In this document: in pieces, positions 17,296 to 26,340 of the stretch
Layout of the letters: each line of letters begins with the position of its first letter
How positions within the stretch are numbered: position 1 is the first letter of the stretch
Source of the DNA: Sedimentisphaerales bacterium
Lineage (GTDB): Bacteria > Planctomycetota > Phycisphaerae > Sedimentisphaerales > Anaerobacaceae
DNA: 64,000 nucleotides
Reading direction: 5' to 3'
Assembly: GCA_016935195.1 (NCBI GenBank)
Contig: JAFGRL010000089.1
Span: forward strand, 1 to 64,000
The notes under the pieces: generated by a model
Told to the model about the DNA's origin: nothing
What the model saw: the letters and a program-made list of their open reading frames with translations, nothing else
Databases searched by the model: none
Translations under genes and position numbers: made by a program

Positions 17296-17464
17296 TTCTC
17301 AAATCCCTTATAACCAACTCTTCAATTTATCAATCCCAATGACCAGATTTTCTAATCATTTTGTTATCTGCGACGAAATCCGCAAGACAATTTTAGGAAA
17401 ATAAATTACATAGCGATAAAGATGATAAGGCTCGATATGTAAAAAGACCCATTGCAGTGATATT

Positions 17465-20044
17465 TCAAGCCTTTGTAAAGGTGAAACGGCGGCCTGCGGC
17501 GTCTATTTTTATAGAATCACCTTCGGAGAATTTTCCCGACAACAGTTCGGTAGCGAGCTTGTTCTCCAGTCTCTGCTGGATTGTCCTCTTCAGAGGTCTT
17601 GCGCCAAAGACGGGGTCATATCCTTCATCCATAATCTGTTCCCGGGCACTGTCGCTAAACTCAAGCTTGATATTGCGCCCGTGCAGACGCTGGCGCAGAT
17701 AATCAAGTTGAATATCGACAATCTTCCGCAAATCTTCTTTTGTCAGGGTGTGGAAAACAATTACTTCATCGACACGGTTTAAAAACTCCGGCTTGAAATG
17801 TTTCCTCAGGGCATCCTTTACGTGTGCTTCAATCTCCCAGTCTGCGCCGGATTCTTCGCTAAGGGCCTGAATCTGCTGACTTGCGATGTTGCTTGTCATA
17901 ATTATTACCGTGTTCTTAAAGTCAACGGTCCTGCCTTTGCCGTCCGTCAAGCGACCATCGTCAAAAACCTGCAGCAGCACATTGAAAACATCCGGATGTG
18001 CCTTTTCTATCTCATCTAACAATATCACCGAATACGGTTTTCGCCGAATCGCTTCAGTCAGCCGACCGCCTTCTTCATAGCCGATGTATCCCGGCGGTGA
18101 ACCAATCAGCCGGGCTACCGAATGCTGCTCCATAAACTCGCTCATATCAATCCGAACCATAGCATTGGGGTCGTTGAACATAAAATCAGCCAGTGCTTTG
18201 GATAACTCGGTTTTACCTACACCTGTTGGGCCGAGAAACAGAAAAGTGCCTATCGGGCGGTTCGGATCGCCGAGGCCTGCTCGATTCCTTCTGACAGCGT
18301 TGCACAGGGCGCCGACTGCCTCATCCTGGCCAACAACGCGAGCTCTTATCGCTTCTTCCATTTTCATAAGTCTGGCTCGCTCGCCGCTTAGCAATCTGGA
18401 TACAGGGACACCTGTCCATTTGGAGACAACAGAGGCAATGTGATCTTCTGTAACTTCGTTTTGAATTATACTCCTGTCGGAGTGCGAAAAGCTTTCCTCT
18501 TTTTCGGCAAGCTCCTTTTTAAGCTCTGCAATCGTTCCGTATTTCAGACGTGCAGCGGATTCAAGTTCGCCCTTGCGCTGAGCATTTTCGAACTGCGTTT
18601 GAGCATCCTCAATTTTTTGCCTGAGTTGTTTTATCTGGTCAATCTGGCCTTTTTCCTTTTCCCATTGTTGTGAAAGTTTTTTGTCCTGCTCTTCGAGTTC
18701 AGATAACTGTTTGTCGGTTTTCTTCAGATTATCTTTACTTGCCTTGTCAGTTTCCTTTTTGAGAGCCTCGCGTTCTATTTGAAGCTGAACAATCTTTCTG
18801 CGGATTCCATCAAGCTCGGCTGGCAGCGAATCATTCTCGATTCGAAGTTTCGAGGCTGACTCGTCGATTAAGTCAATTGCCTTATCGGGCAGCCATCTGT
18901 CGGATATGTAGCGGTTCGACAAAGTTGCGGCCGCAACAAGAGCTGAGTCGGTAATACGAACCCCATGGTGAGTGTCGTACCGGTCTTTCAATCCTCTGAG
19001 AATTGCTATTGTCTCTTCAACAGTTGGCGGGTCAACCAATATCGGCTGAAACCGTCTCTCAAGGGCAGCGTCCTTTTCGACATGTTTTCGGTACTCATCT
19101 ATAGTAGTGGCACCGATGCACCTGAGTTCTCCTCGTGCAAGGGAAGGTTTGAGCAGATTGCCGGCGTCAACGGCACCGTCGGCCTTGCCGGCACCGACAA
19201 CCGTATGCAGCTCGTCTATAAACAGAATTATTCTGCCTTGAGCAGTTATTACTTCCTTTAATACGGCCTTGAGACGGTCTTCGAATTCACCCCTGAATTT
19301 CGTCCCCGCAATGAGCGAGCCCATATCCAGGGCGATTATTCTTTTGTCCTTTAGACCAGTCGGGACATCTCCTGCAACGATTCTCTGGGCGAGTCCTTCG
19401 ACAATAGCGGTTTTACCTACGCCGGGCTCACCAATCAGCACAGGATTATTTTTTGTCCGGCGATTAAGAACCTGCATACACCGGCGTATCTCTTCATCTC
19501 TGCCTATAACCGGATCAAGCTTACCTTCCTTAGCCATCTCCAGCAGGTCTATTCCGTAGCGATCCAGAGCCTTGTATTTATCCTCCGGATTTTGGTCTAT
19601 TATCTTTGCTCCGCCGCGAATCTCCTTCAGGGCGCCCTCGATTTGCTCTGGTGTAATGGAGTTAAGGTGCAGGATTTGGCTTGCATCGCTCTGTATGGCG
19701 GCAAGCGAAATAAAAAGGTGCTCAACGCTGAGATACTCATCGGCCATAGAATCAGCTCTGTTTTGAGCATCTAAAATGATCTGATTAAGCACCGGCTCAG
19801 GCGTGAGAATATTGCCGCCCTGACCCTGTGGGAGACGAGAAAGCTCGCTTTCTGTCATTTCCTTTATGCGGAAAACATTTGCCCCGATTTTTTTCAAAAT
19901 CATAACTGCAATGCCTTCATCATCGCTGCAGAGGGCACTTAGAAGATGCAGCGGCGACAGCACCGTATGCGATTTAGCCATTGCAATCTGCTGTGCCGTA
20001 GCCAGTGCTTCCTGGGCTTTTAATGTAAACTTGTCGAATTTCAT
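17465..20044 (-). CDS. clpB: ATP-dependent disaggregase ClpB
   Basis: The protein has 859 residues, a standard full-length ClpB. In order: the N-terminal Clp repeat domain (1-145), the first AAA module with [13 protein letters not shown] and [13 protein letters not shown], the M-domain coiled coil (about 400-530, rich in Gln/Lys/Glu), and the second AAA module with [14 protein letters not shown] and [16 protein letters not shown]. The C-terminal domain is present ([12 protein letters not shown]). ClpB extracts polypeptides from aggregates together with DnaK, which is not in this window. I found no CIRCE element upstream. Confidence 0.96.
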   Translation of the reverse strand: MKFDKFTLKAQEALATAQQIAMAKSHTVLSPLHLLSALCSDDEGIAVMILKKIGANVFRIKEMTESELSRLPQGQGGNILTPEPVLNQIILDAQNRADSMADEYLSVEHLFISLAAIQSDASQILHLNSITPEQIEGALKEIRGGAKIIDQNPEDKYKALDRYGIDLLEMAKEGKLDPVIGRDEEIRRCMQVLNRRTKNNPVLIGEPGVGKTAIVEGLAQRIVAGDVPTGLKDKRIIALDMGSLIAGTKFRGEFEDRLKAVLKEVITAQGRIILFIDELHTVVGAGKADGAVDAGNLLKPSLARGELRCIGATTIDEYRKHVEKDAALERRFQPILVDPPTVEETIAILRGLKDRYDTHHGVRITDSALVAAATLSNRYISDRWLPDKAIDLIDESASKLRIENDSLPAELDGIRRKIVQLQIEREALKKETDKASKDNLKKTDKQLSELEEQDKKLSQQWEKEKGQIDQIKQLRQKIEDAQTQFENAQRKGELESAARLKYGTIAELKKELAEKEESFSHSDRSIIQNEVTEDHIASVVSKWTGVPVSRLLSGERARLMKMEEAIRARVVGQDEAVGALCNAVRRNRAGLGDPNRPIGTFLFLGPTGVGKTELSKALADFMFNDPNAMVRIDMSEFMEQHSVARLIGSPPGYIGYEEGGRLTEAIRRKPYSVILLDEIEKAHPDVFNVLLQVFDDGRLTDGKGRTVDFKNTVIIMTSNIASQQIQALSEESGADWEIEAHVKDALRKHFKPEFLNRVDEVIVFHTLTKEDLRKIVDIQLDYLRQRLHGRNIKLEFSDSAREQIMDEGYDPVFGARPLKRTIQQRLENKLATELLSGKFSEGDSIKIDAAGRRFTFTKA

Positions 20045-20102
20045 CCTGGTTTCCCTTCAAATATCGTAACCGTTCAGGGTGCTAAAAGGGCGTTTTTATT
20101 TC

Positions 20103-20129
20103 ATTGCGAGGCCTTTAGGCCTAAGCAAT
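20103..20129. repeat. REP-like stem-loop
   Basis: ATTGC (20103-20107) pairs with GCAAT (20125-20129), and inside it AGGCC (20109-20113) pairs with GGCCT (20118-20122) around a TTTA loop. It is followed by 'ctc', completing the phrase 'aagcaatctc' also seen in the 3368-3430 structure. It lies between divergent clpB and a lipoprotein gene. It looks like an interspersed palindromic repeat rather than a heat-shock operator. Confidence 0.55.
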
Positions 20130-20299
20130 CTCAAATTCTCGCAGCAAAGAGATAAACTAAGAACCAGAAGGCTCACAACGGATAAGTATATCAGATTTGA
20201 CATCGATATCCAGTATCAATATGGTTCTTGTCATCAGAGCTTAGCACAGTAAAATCATCTATATAAATCGAGACATTAAATTTCTTTGGAGGCCGGAAA

Positions 20300-20941
20300 A
20301 TGAATGTAAAAAGATTCCTCTTATGTATGGGTTGTATTCTGATGGCTGCTATCGCCGGTTGCATAAAATCGCTGCACCCGCTTTTTACCGAAAAAGAGGC
20401 GGTCTTCCTTGAAGAATTGGTTGGTCAGTGGCTGGATGACAACGGCCAGAGCTGGGACTTTAAGAGATACAGCCCTAACGAAAGTGATGTGAGGTACAAA
20501 CTGGTTTATACCGATCCTGACGGCAAAAAGGGATACTTCCGCGTTGTACTTGGAGAGCTTGATAGCATGCTGTTTATGGATTTGTATCCTGAAGAGCCCA
20601 AACTGGACGCAAGTGATTTTTATCAAATGCACCTTTTAGGTGTACACTCTTTTATAAAGATAGAGCAAATTCAGCCAACACTTAAGATGCGAATGATAGA
20701 TCCCGACAAGCTGCAGCAGATGTTTAAGAACGACCCCAATATTCTAAAACACGAAATTCTTGAAGAGTCAGATTCTGAAATTGTTTTGACCGCCTCAACG
20801 AAAGAGCTCCAGGATTTTATGATACAATACGGTAACGACCCCAATCTTTTCGGTGATGTTGGAGAATTTGAAAGGCTGTTGCCCCCTGATGCAAACGAGC
20901 CCAATTCCATAGACCCTAATAAAATAGAAACCAGCAATTAG
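20300..20941 (+). CDS. Hypothetical lipoprotein
   Basis: The 213-residue protein has a signal peptide with lipobox AIAGC (Cys21) directly followed by KSLHPLFTEKEAVFLEELVGQW, a pattern I associate with small bacterial lipoproteins that bear a lipocalin-like beta sheet. The body alternates short beta segments (YKLVYTDPDGKKGYFRVVLG, MLFMDLYPEEP); the C-terminus is Asn/Pro/Asp-rich. GGAGG lies 10 nt before the ATG. It ends 2 bp before bioD, so the two genes are cotranscribed, but no functional link to biotin is apparent. Confidence 0.8.
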   Translation: MNVKRFLLCMGCILMAAIAGCIKSLHPLFTEKEAVFLEELVGQWLDDNGQSWDFKRYSPNESDVRYKLVYTDPDGKKGYFRVVLGELDSMLFMDLYPEEPKLDASDFYQMHLLGVHSFIKIEQIQPTLKMRMIDPDKLQQMFKNDPNILKHEILEESDSEIVLTASTKELQDFMIQYGNDPNLFGDVGEFERLLPPDANEPNSIDPNKIETSN

Positions 20942-20943
20942 TT

Positions 20944-21684
20944 ATGCCGATTGATTTGGATTTAACGAAAAAACCAGGCCTTTTTATAGCTGGAACCGAC
21001 ATTGGTGTTGGTAAGACATTAATTGCCGGAGCAATTGCGCGAATCCTTGCCGAGCAGAATTTAAGAGTCGGCGTGTTCAAGCCAATTGCCGTTGGCTGTC
21101 AGCGTCAATGGGAAGGCATGGTCAGCGATGAAGCGGAATTTTTGTGCTGCTGTGCGAACAGCGACCTGTCTCTTTCAACGGTAACACCTGTTGGTTATAC
21201 CAGCGAGGATGCTCCTTTTATTTGTGCTTTGCAGGAAAAAAGGCCGATAGACTTTGACAAAATTGCGTCCGCCTATGAGCAAATATGTCAAAATTGCGAT
21301 ATAGTGGTTGTCGAGGGAACCGGTGGAGTACGGGTGCCTTTAACAGAAGAGTATGACCTGCTTGACCTGGCGGCAGTGTTGAAGTTGCCCGTAGTAATAG
21401 TTGCGAAGGTAAAACCGTCTGTTATAAACCATACACTTATGACTATAGACTGCGTCCGTGCGGCGCAACTGAAAATCGCAGGCGTAGTAATAAACGGTCT
21501 GGATGCAACCAGGACGACACAAACCAGCGAAACTTATCGTGAGCTCATAAAGCATTTCTCAGCAGTGGATGTAATGGCAGTGTTACCTTACGACGAGACG
21601 GTTGATAAAGATGAGCTAAGTCTGGGGGAGTTAATCGTTCCGGTTCTTTCCGAATGTAATTGGGCGAAATTAGCTCATGAATAA
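20944..21684 (+). CDS. bioD: Dethiobiotin synthetase
   Basis: The protein has 246 residues and catalyses ATP-dependent closure of the ureido ring on 7,8-diaminopelargonate in biotin synthesis. The variant P-loop GTDIGVGKT (17-25), FKPIAVGC and VVEGTGGVRVPL match the family. It starts 2 bp after the stop of the upstream lipoprotein gene. No other bio genes are in the window, so the pathway must be scattered or completed elsewhere. Confidence 0.92.
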   Translation: MPIDLDLTKKPGLFIAGTDIGVGKTLIAGAIARILAEQNLRVGVFKPIAVGCQRQWEGMVSDEAEFLCCCANSDLSLSTVTPVGYTSEDAPFICALQEKRPIDFDKIASAYEQICQNCDIVVVEGTGGVRVPLTEEYDLLDLAAVLKLPVVIVAKVKPSVINHTLMTIDCVRAAQLKIAGVVINGLDATRTTQTSETYRELIKHFSAVDVMAVLPYDETVDKDELSLGELIVPVLSECNWAKLAHE

Positions 21685-21785
21685 ACTTGTCGGTATTTTG
21701 TGGACATCGTTTCTCTGCTGAGTTATCGTGATGTCAGAAACAGAATCAAATTAAGTATATAAAACGGCATATTTGCTGATTTCCT

Positions 21786-23399
21786 ATGACAAGTGAGCCG
21801 GATTTTAGAAGATACCTGACAGGCATTGACAGTCCCTCAACGCATCAGTTGTTTGTCGATTGTGTGATTGTCGGAGCCGGTATTGCGGGACTGCGAGCTG
21901 CAGTGGAACTCCCGGAAAATTGCAGCGTAATTGTTCTCTGCAAAGGTTTTCTGGCCGACAGCAACACATGGCAGGCCCAGGGCGGGATTGCATCGGCACT
22001 CGACAAAGCAGATACTTTCGAATCACACATAGCCGACACGCTTAAGACCGGCTGTGGCCTCAGTGAGCTAAGCACAGTTGAGATGGTGGTTCGGCAGGGA
22101 CCGGAACTCGTCAAGCAGTTGCTGGCCTGGGGTACCCAGTTTGACATGGTCAACGGCCGAATCGCCACCACATTAGAAGGTGGCCACAGCCATCCACGTA
22201 TCGCACATGCACACGGCGATGAGACAGGACGAACAATAGCATCTGTTCTTATTCGCAAAGTCAGAGAAAAAACGAATGTGAGGGTTTTGGAAAACTTCTT
22301 TGTCATCGATTTGCTTACTGATAAAGAGAATAACTGTATCGGGATAATCGGACAGGACAAAAGAGGCCTGCAGATAATATGGGCTGAAAACACGATTCTG
22401 GCGGCCGGCGGCTTAGGGCAGTTATATCGGGAAACCACCAACCCCAGCATCGCAACCGGCGACGGAATCGCTATGGCATACAGAGCCGGTGCTGTCCTGC
22501 AGGACCTTGAGTTCATCCAGTTTCACCCTACGACACTCTACATTGCCGGAGCATCACGTGCCCTTATTACTGAGACTCTCCGTGGTGAAGGTGCGGTGCT
22601 GCTGGATAGCAATGGCTATCGCTTTATGAAAGAATATGATGAGGCTGGTGAACTTGCGCCCCGTGACATTGTAAGCAGAGCTATTCTTGCCCATATGCTT
22701 AAGACAAAGTCAACCCACGTTTATCTCGATGTAAGAGACTTCGACAAAAAACATTTTGCAAAGAGATTCCCTCTGATAAGCGAGCTATGTGAGAGCTTCG
22801 ACATAGATGTAAGTAGCGACTTAATTCCTGTCAGGCCCAGCGCACATTATATGATTGGCGGCTTAAAGACCGACAGCAGCGCCGGAACAAGTATCGACAG
22901 TCTTTATGCATGTGGTGAAGTTGCAGCAACGGGGCTGCACGGTGCAAACAGATTGGGCAGCAATTCTCTTCTCGAAGGACTCGTATTCGGCAAAATTGCC
23001 GGTCGCTCGGTCTGTGAGAAGCTGAAGGAAAACACCCACGGCAGACATCCGAAAATTTCTTATAAAGTACCGCAATCAGCCAGGACCCGGCTGGATGCCG
23101 CCGACGTTAGAAACTCCCTCAGGGCACTTATGTGGCGAAATGTCGGCATCACCAGGAAAGCTCAGCCATTAAAGGAAGCTCAGGATATCATCAGATTCTG
23201 GCAGAGGTATGTGATGGATAAAGTTTTTGATTCAAACCAGGGCTGGGAATGCCAGAATATGCTCACCGTCAGTCTGCTTATGGCCAGGGCAGCTTTGAAT
23301 CGCACCGAAAGCAGAGGAGTGCACTACAGGACCGATTTTCCCAACATCGATGATTCAAACTTCAAGAAACATATTGAAATAAAACGAACAGGGATTTGA
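21786..23399 (+). CDS. nadB: L-aspartate oxidase
   Basis: The protein has 537 residues and is the flavoenzyme that oxidises L-aspartate to iminoaspartate in de novo NAD synthesis. Visible features are the dinucleotide-binding VIVGAGIAGLRAA, the substrate/FAD signature AQGGIASAL, the EGGHSHPRIAHAHGDETGR catalytic region and LEFIQFHPT. The capping and C-terminal helical domains are complete. nadA and nadC are not in the window. It is transcribed toward rnpB; the 87 bp between them contains a likely rnpB promoter. Confidence 0.94.
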   Translation: MTSEPDFRRYLTGIDSPSTHQLFVDCVIVGAGIAGLRAAVELPENCSVIVLCKGFLADSNTWQAQGGIASALDKADTFESHIADTLKTGCGLSELSTVEMVVRQGPELVKQLLAWGTQFDMVNGRIATTLEGGHSHPRIAHAHGDETGRTIASVLIRKVREKTNVRVLENFFVIDLLTDKENNCIGIIGQDKRGLQIIWAENTILAAGGLGQLYRETTNPSIATGDGIAMAYRAGAVLQDLEFIQFHPTTLYIAGASRALITETLRGEGAVLLDSNGYRFMKEYDEAGELAPRDIVSRAILAHMLKTKSTHVYLDVRDFDKKHFAKRFPLISELCESFDIDVSSDLIPVRPSAHYMIGGLKTDSSAGTSIDSLYACGEVAATGLHGANRLGSNSLLEGLVFGKIAGRSVCEKLKENTHGRHPKISYKVPQSARTRLDAADVRNSLRALMWRNVGITRKAQPLKEAQDIIRFWQRYVMDKVFDSNQGWECQNMLTVSLLMARAALNRTESRGVHYRTDFPNIDDSNFKKHIEIKRTGI

Positions 23400-23425
23400 A
23401 CAACACGGCCTTTTTCTGGTATAAT
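23396..23425 (+). promoter_or_regulatory. Possible rnpB promoter
   Basis: TTGAAC (23396-23401), an 18-nt spacer and TATAAT (23420-23425) overlap the nadB stop codon. Transcription would begin about 55 nt ahead of the mature RNase P RNA 5' end, so 5' processing would be needed. Confidence 0.4.
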
Positions 23426-23487
23426 GAATATTGCAGGAATGTAAGTTATACTTTTTAGGAAAACCACAGCATTTATTTGTCAAGTTA

Positions 23488-23900
23488 AGAGAGTGGGTCG
23501 GACGGCCGCTTCGTACCTGATAGGTGCGGGGAGGAAAGTCCGAGCAGGACAGGGCACGGTGATGGCTAACAGCCACCGAGGGCAACCTCCGGGATAGTGC
23601 CACAGAAAATACACAGCCGATGACCCGTACCTTTATTAACTAAAGGCTACGAGTACAGGCAATGGTGAAATGGTGTGGTAAGAGCGCACCGCATCGTCGG
23701 CAACGGCGACGGCACGGCAAACCCCACCGCCTGCAAGACCAAGTATGCTGTTGCTCGGCCCGGGCAATAACAGCGGGTAGGTCGCTTGCCGCACCTATTT
23801 GGTGCGGCAGAGCCAACTGGTAACAGTTGGTCGAGATAAATGGCCGTCATCCTGTAACATTTTGCAGGAAACAGAACTCGGCTTACAGACCCACTCTCTT
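23488..23900 (+). ncRNA. rnpB: RNase P RNA, bacterial class A
   Basis: This is the catalytic RNA that removes tRNA 5' leaders. The terminal P1 stem pairs 23487-23499 with 23888-23900. The universal cores are all present: GAGGAAAGTCCGAGC near the 5' end, CACAGAAAATA, GGTAAGAGCGCACCG in the middle, AGATAAATGGCCGTC, and ACAGAACTCGGCTTACAG near the 3' end. A run of six T after the P1 stem acts as terminator. The length, about 413 nt, is normal. A diverged second copy of its last 60 bases lies 1,600 bp downstream. Confidence 0.96.
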
Positions 23901-23906
23901 TTTTAA
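23844..23906 (+). repeat. Direct repeat, copy 1 (3' end of rnpB)
   Basis: This 63-bp segment ends just past the T run of rnpB and is repeated at 25444-25506 with 56 of 63 bases identical. All seven differences are transitions. The layout, with a gene's 3' end duplicated around a foreign-looking segment, resembles attL/attR of an element integrated at a small RNA gene. This copy completes the functional RNA. Confidence 0.75.
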
Positions 23907-24319
23907 CTGCTCTGTTGAAAAGATGTCATTTCGACCAAACCTGTCCTGAGCAAAGTCGAAGGCGGAAGCAATCTAACACCCTTATAGACACATTTAAACC
24001 AGACTATTCACGAGCACCCACCAAGATTCATAGCCATTAAAGAAGCAAGTGTTATAGGTCTGATGCCTGATGTAAAAAGAGCTATTAATAATTATCTGTT
24101 ACTTGGCAAAGCCTGCCAGCCTTATAAAGCTTAAAAAACCTTCTATATCTTTTGCCGATTGAACCAAACCATCAAGAGCTTGGTTTTTCTCAGTAGCAGG
24201 GTAAGGACAGGTATTATATCCAAAAGAGTATTTGCTCTTGATACTTTAAAGTCCAAAGAGTCTTTCTTTATCTGCTCAACGTCTCTGTTCCAACAGACTC
24301 ACTTTTTCTCTAATCGCAC
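23907..24319. other. Gene-free stretch after rnpB
   Basis: No intact gene is seen. At about 23930-23975 there is a 'catttcgacc...gtcctgagcaaagtcgaagg...aagcaatct' phrase of REP type. A plus-strand open frame of 47 codons without a start (about 23978-24132, ending CQPYKA) could be the tail of a decayed gene, and a start-less minus-strand frame lies at about 24155-24300. Neither is convincing. Confidence 0.4.
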
Positions 24320-25318
24320 TTAATCTAGAATAGACCACTCCAAAAACGGCGGGGAGATTTCAGTAATTATATCTTCTGGTCTGAACTTCTTACCATCATC
24401 TATCGGCTTAAATTGAACATCCACTTTTATGTATGGACATTCCTTATAAACATATCGTCTATTTGTCCTCGTACACACCCCACCTTCAGTAGTAAAAAGT
24501 TCAAGAAGGTCGGCGCGCGTAGCTCCCGGCTTGATTGATTGGCTGCGTCTGAGACATTCGCTCACCCATTCAGTATGATTGACAACAGAGGGTTTTATCT
24601 CACTCAGGTTACGATTGTCGATTATCGGTGTATCGGCAGGCAAATTAATACGATTTAAATCTACAATCTTCCCATCGACCACAAGCTCGATATCAGTTCG
24701 TGCACGATACATAAATCCTTTTGGTTTCTTTGCTTCAACTGGCATCCAAGGGTCACCATCCGACATCCAAGGGTCACCATCTACCGATATGGTTATATAT
24801 TCAGGCCATTGACCATATACCGGTACCCAAGCCATACCATCTTCCGAAATTGTTACATATTCGGGTAACTCTCCAGTTGATGACTTGATTGAATCCGGCC
24901 AGGGTGGTACCGGTATGAGCACCTTGCCGCCGGGCCGACTAGTGCCATGAGCGGGCCATACATGGCTGTATATCCGGACCACGGGTCTTTCATTATTGAA
25001 TAGCCTGCCTTTTTTGAAGGGCTTTTCAATGCTGCGAAGTCTTATTGGTGCCCCTTTATCTTTTAGTTTCAAAACTATTGGCCAAATCCTCTCAAAATCT
25101 TCGCGGTTCCCGAAATCTATTTCATATACGCTTTCTTGATTACCCATAGCCAGCTCAATCGTTCGTGCCTTTTGTCGATATGATTCAAGCCCTTCCGGCC
25201 AACTCTCAGGCCATCTTCCTTCTTCGTGTGTAATAACCAATCCTGAACCTGCTTTGGGAAAAAGAAGAACAGTAATGATGAATAAAATAAAGAACGTTTT
25301 GTATAATCGCGCAACCAT
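24320..25318 (-). CDS. Secreted hypothetical protein
   Basis: The 332-residue protein has an N-terminal signal peptide (hydrophobic FFILFIITVLLFP). The middle is Trp/Pro-rich with an internal duplication of DGDPWM, caused by a 21-bp tandem repeat at about 24742-24783. The last 90 residues carry IKPGATRADLLELFTTEGG and YVYKECPYIKVDVQF, a small domain recalling outer-membrane assembly proteins of the SmpA/OmlA fold (guess). It is the only intact gene between the two copies of the rnpB 3' end, so it may be cargo of an integrated element. No partner gene is adjacent. Confidence 0.75.
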   Translation of the reverse strand: MVARLYKTFFILFIITVLLFPKAGSGLVITHEEGRWPESWPEGLESYRQKARTIELAMGNQESVYEIDFGNREDFERIWPIVLKLKDKGAPIRLRSIEKPFKKGRLFNNERPVVRIYSHVWPAHGTSRPGGKVLIPVPPWPDSIKSSTGELPEYVTISEDGMAWVPVYGQWPEYITISVDGDPWMSDGDPWMPVEAKKPKGFMYRARTDIELVVDGKIVDLNRINLPADTPIIDNRNLSEIKPSVVNHTEWVSECLRRSQSIKPGATRADLLELFTTEGGVCTRTNRRYVYKECPYIKVDVQFKPIDDGKKFRPEDIITEISPPFLEWSILD

Positions 25319-25443
25319 ATTTTACCCCCTTAATGTAGCCCGGAATTTCCCATATCAGCGCTTAAAAAACACAATTTTGACCTTTCACCATATATTCAGA
25401 CGCTGTAAAACGCATAACATTACAACAATTACTCGTTTTTTCA

Positions 25444-25506
25444 CCGTCATCCTATAATATTTCACAGGAAACAGAACCCGGCTTACAGGCCCACCCTCTT
25501 TTTTAA
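25444..25506 (+). pseudogene. Duplicate of the rnpB 3' end (copy 2)
   Basis: This 63-bp segment matches the rnpB 3' end at 23844-23906 (56/63 identical, transitions only), including CAGGAAACAGAACCCGGCTT and the terminal-stem and T-run region. Nothing upstream of 25444 resembles the rest of RNase P RNA, so it cannot be a functional gene. It is best explained as the displaced original 3' end after an insertion, or as a segmental duplication. Confidence 0.8.
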
Positions 25507-25547
25507 TCCAAGTGCAGCTCTGACAATCAATATAAAAGAATCGGTTC

Positions 25548-26300
25548 CTAAAGTTGGGCTTGTTCCTGGCGCTTTTGGAAGTACCTGACAAATGAGCCTA
25601 ACATCACTTTGACTTTGACGGAGCCATTCTCAAGGAGCATTTGAATTCTGCCTTTATCAAGGCTGATATGCTCAAATTCGAGCCCCTCCGGATTGCTCAA
25701 ACGCTCTGCCTGTGCAGGAGAGACTTCAAGTTTGACTATGACAGCCTCGATGGCCTGATTTATCATCATTCCGCCGACGCCGAGCATTTTGTTGTCCGGG
25801 CTTACTTGGTCGATATCTTTGCGAACATTTTCAAGCACTTGCTTAAGTATCGCAATGCGACGGGCATTTTCACCTGCAAAAGGTTTTTCAAGTAATTCCT
25901 TCTCCAGAAGCATCCGACAGTCATAGGTAACACCTTCCCATGGTTCTGCAAGTAAAATTTTCGGCTTTTCATTTACGATAAGCAAATGTTTACGGCTGGC
26001 CGTGAGCAGGTTCTCATCAAAAGCGACGAGTATAAACCAGGTATGGTATGTTTGCCTTTTCTGACCTAAAGAGGCAATGACGCTTTTACTTTGACTAATA
26101 AGCTCATCTTCGGAGGTTTTGATGACAGCGAGAACATCTGCGCTGGTACTGTCGTTTAGCTTTATGTTGTTATAATTTTCCCAAAGCTGTCGGTAATAAG
26201 GACGTTTGTCTGGCATAGCAAAGTCAACCACTGCGCAGCCGGTTAGTACGCAAACAAGGACCGAAGATAAAATTATCGACCGGTAGAATTGAATTAACAT
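25548..26300 (-). CDS. Hypothetical lipoprotein
   Basis: The 250-residue protein has a signal peptide and the lipobox VLTGC (Cys22). The rest is predicted mixed alpha/beta with a long helical stretch (about 130-180). It has no motif I recognise: it includes AEPWEGVTYDCRMLLEKELL and a C-terminal KVKVMLGSFVRYFQKRQEQ. It lies 40 bp downstream of ilvC on the same strand and could be cotranscribed, though a functional link is not evident. Confidence 0.75.
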   Translation of the reverse strand: MLIQFYRSIILSSVLVCVLTGCAVVDFAMPDKRPYYRQLWENYNNIKLNDSTSADVLAVIKTSEDELISQSKSVIASLGQKRQTYHTWFILVAFDENLLTASRKHLLIVNEKPKILLAEPWEGVTYDCRMLLEKELLEKPFAGENARRIAILKQVLENVRKDIDQVSPDNKMLGVGGMMINQAIEAVIVKLEVSPAQAERLSNPEGLEFEHISLDKGRIQMLLENGSVKVKVMLGSFVRYFQKRQEQAQL

Positions 26301-26340
26301 TTTTCAACATCCCAAAAATTACATTTGAAACTGATTTTTA

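Noticed and set aside
20045-20299. CIRCE/HrcA operator upstream of clpB
   Set aside because: The inverted repeat there is an ATTGC...GCAAT REP-like stem-loop, not the TTAGCACTC-N9-GAGTGCTAA CIRCE sequence.
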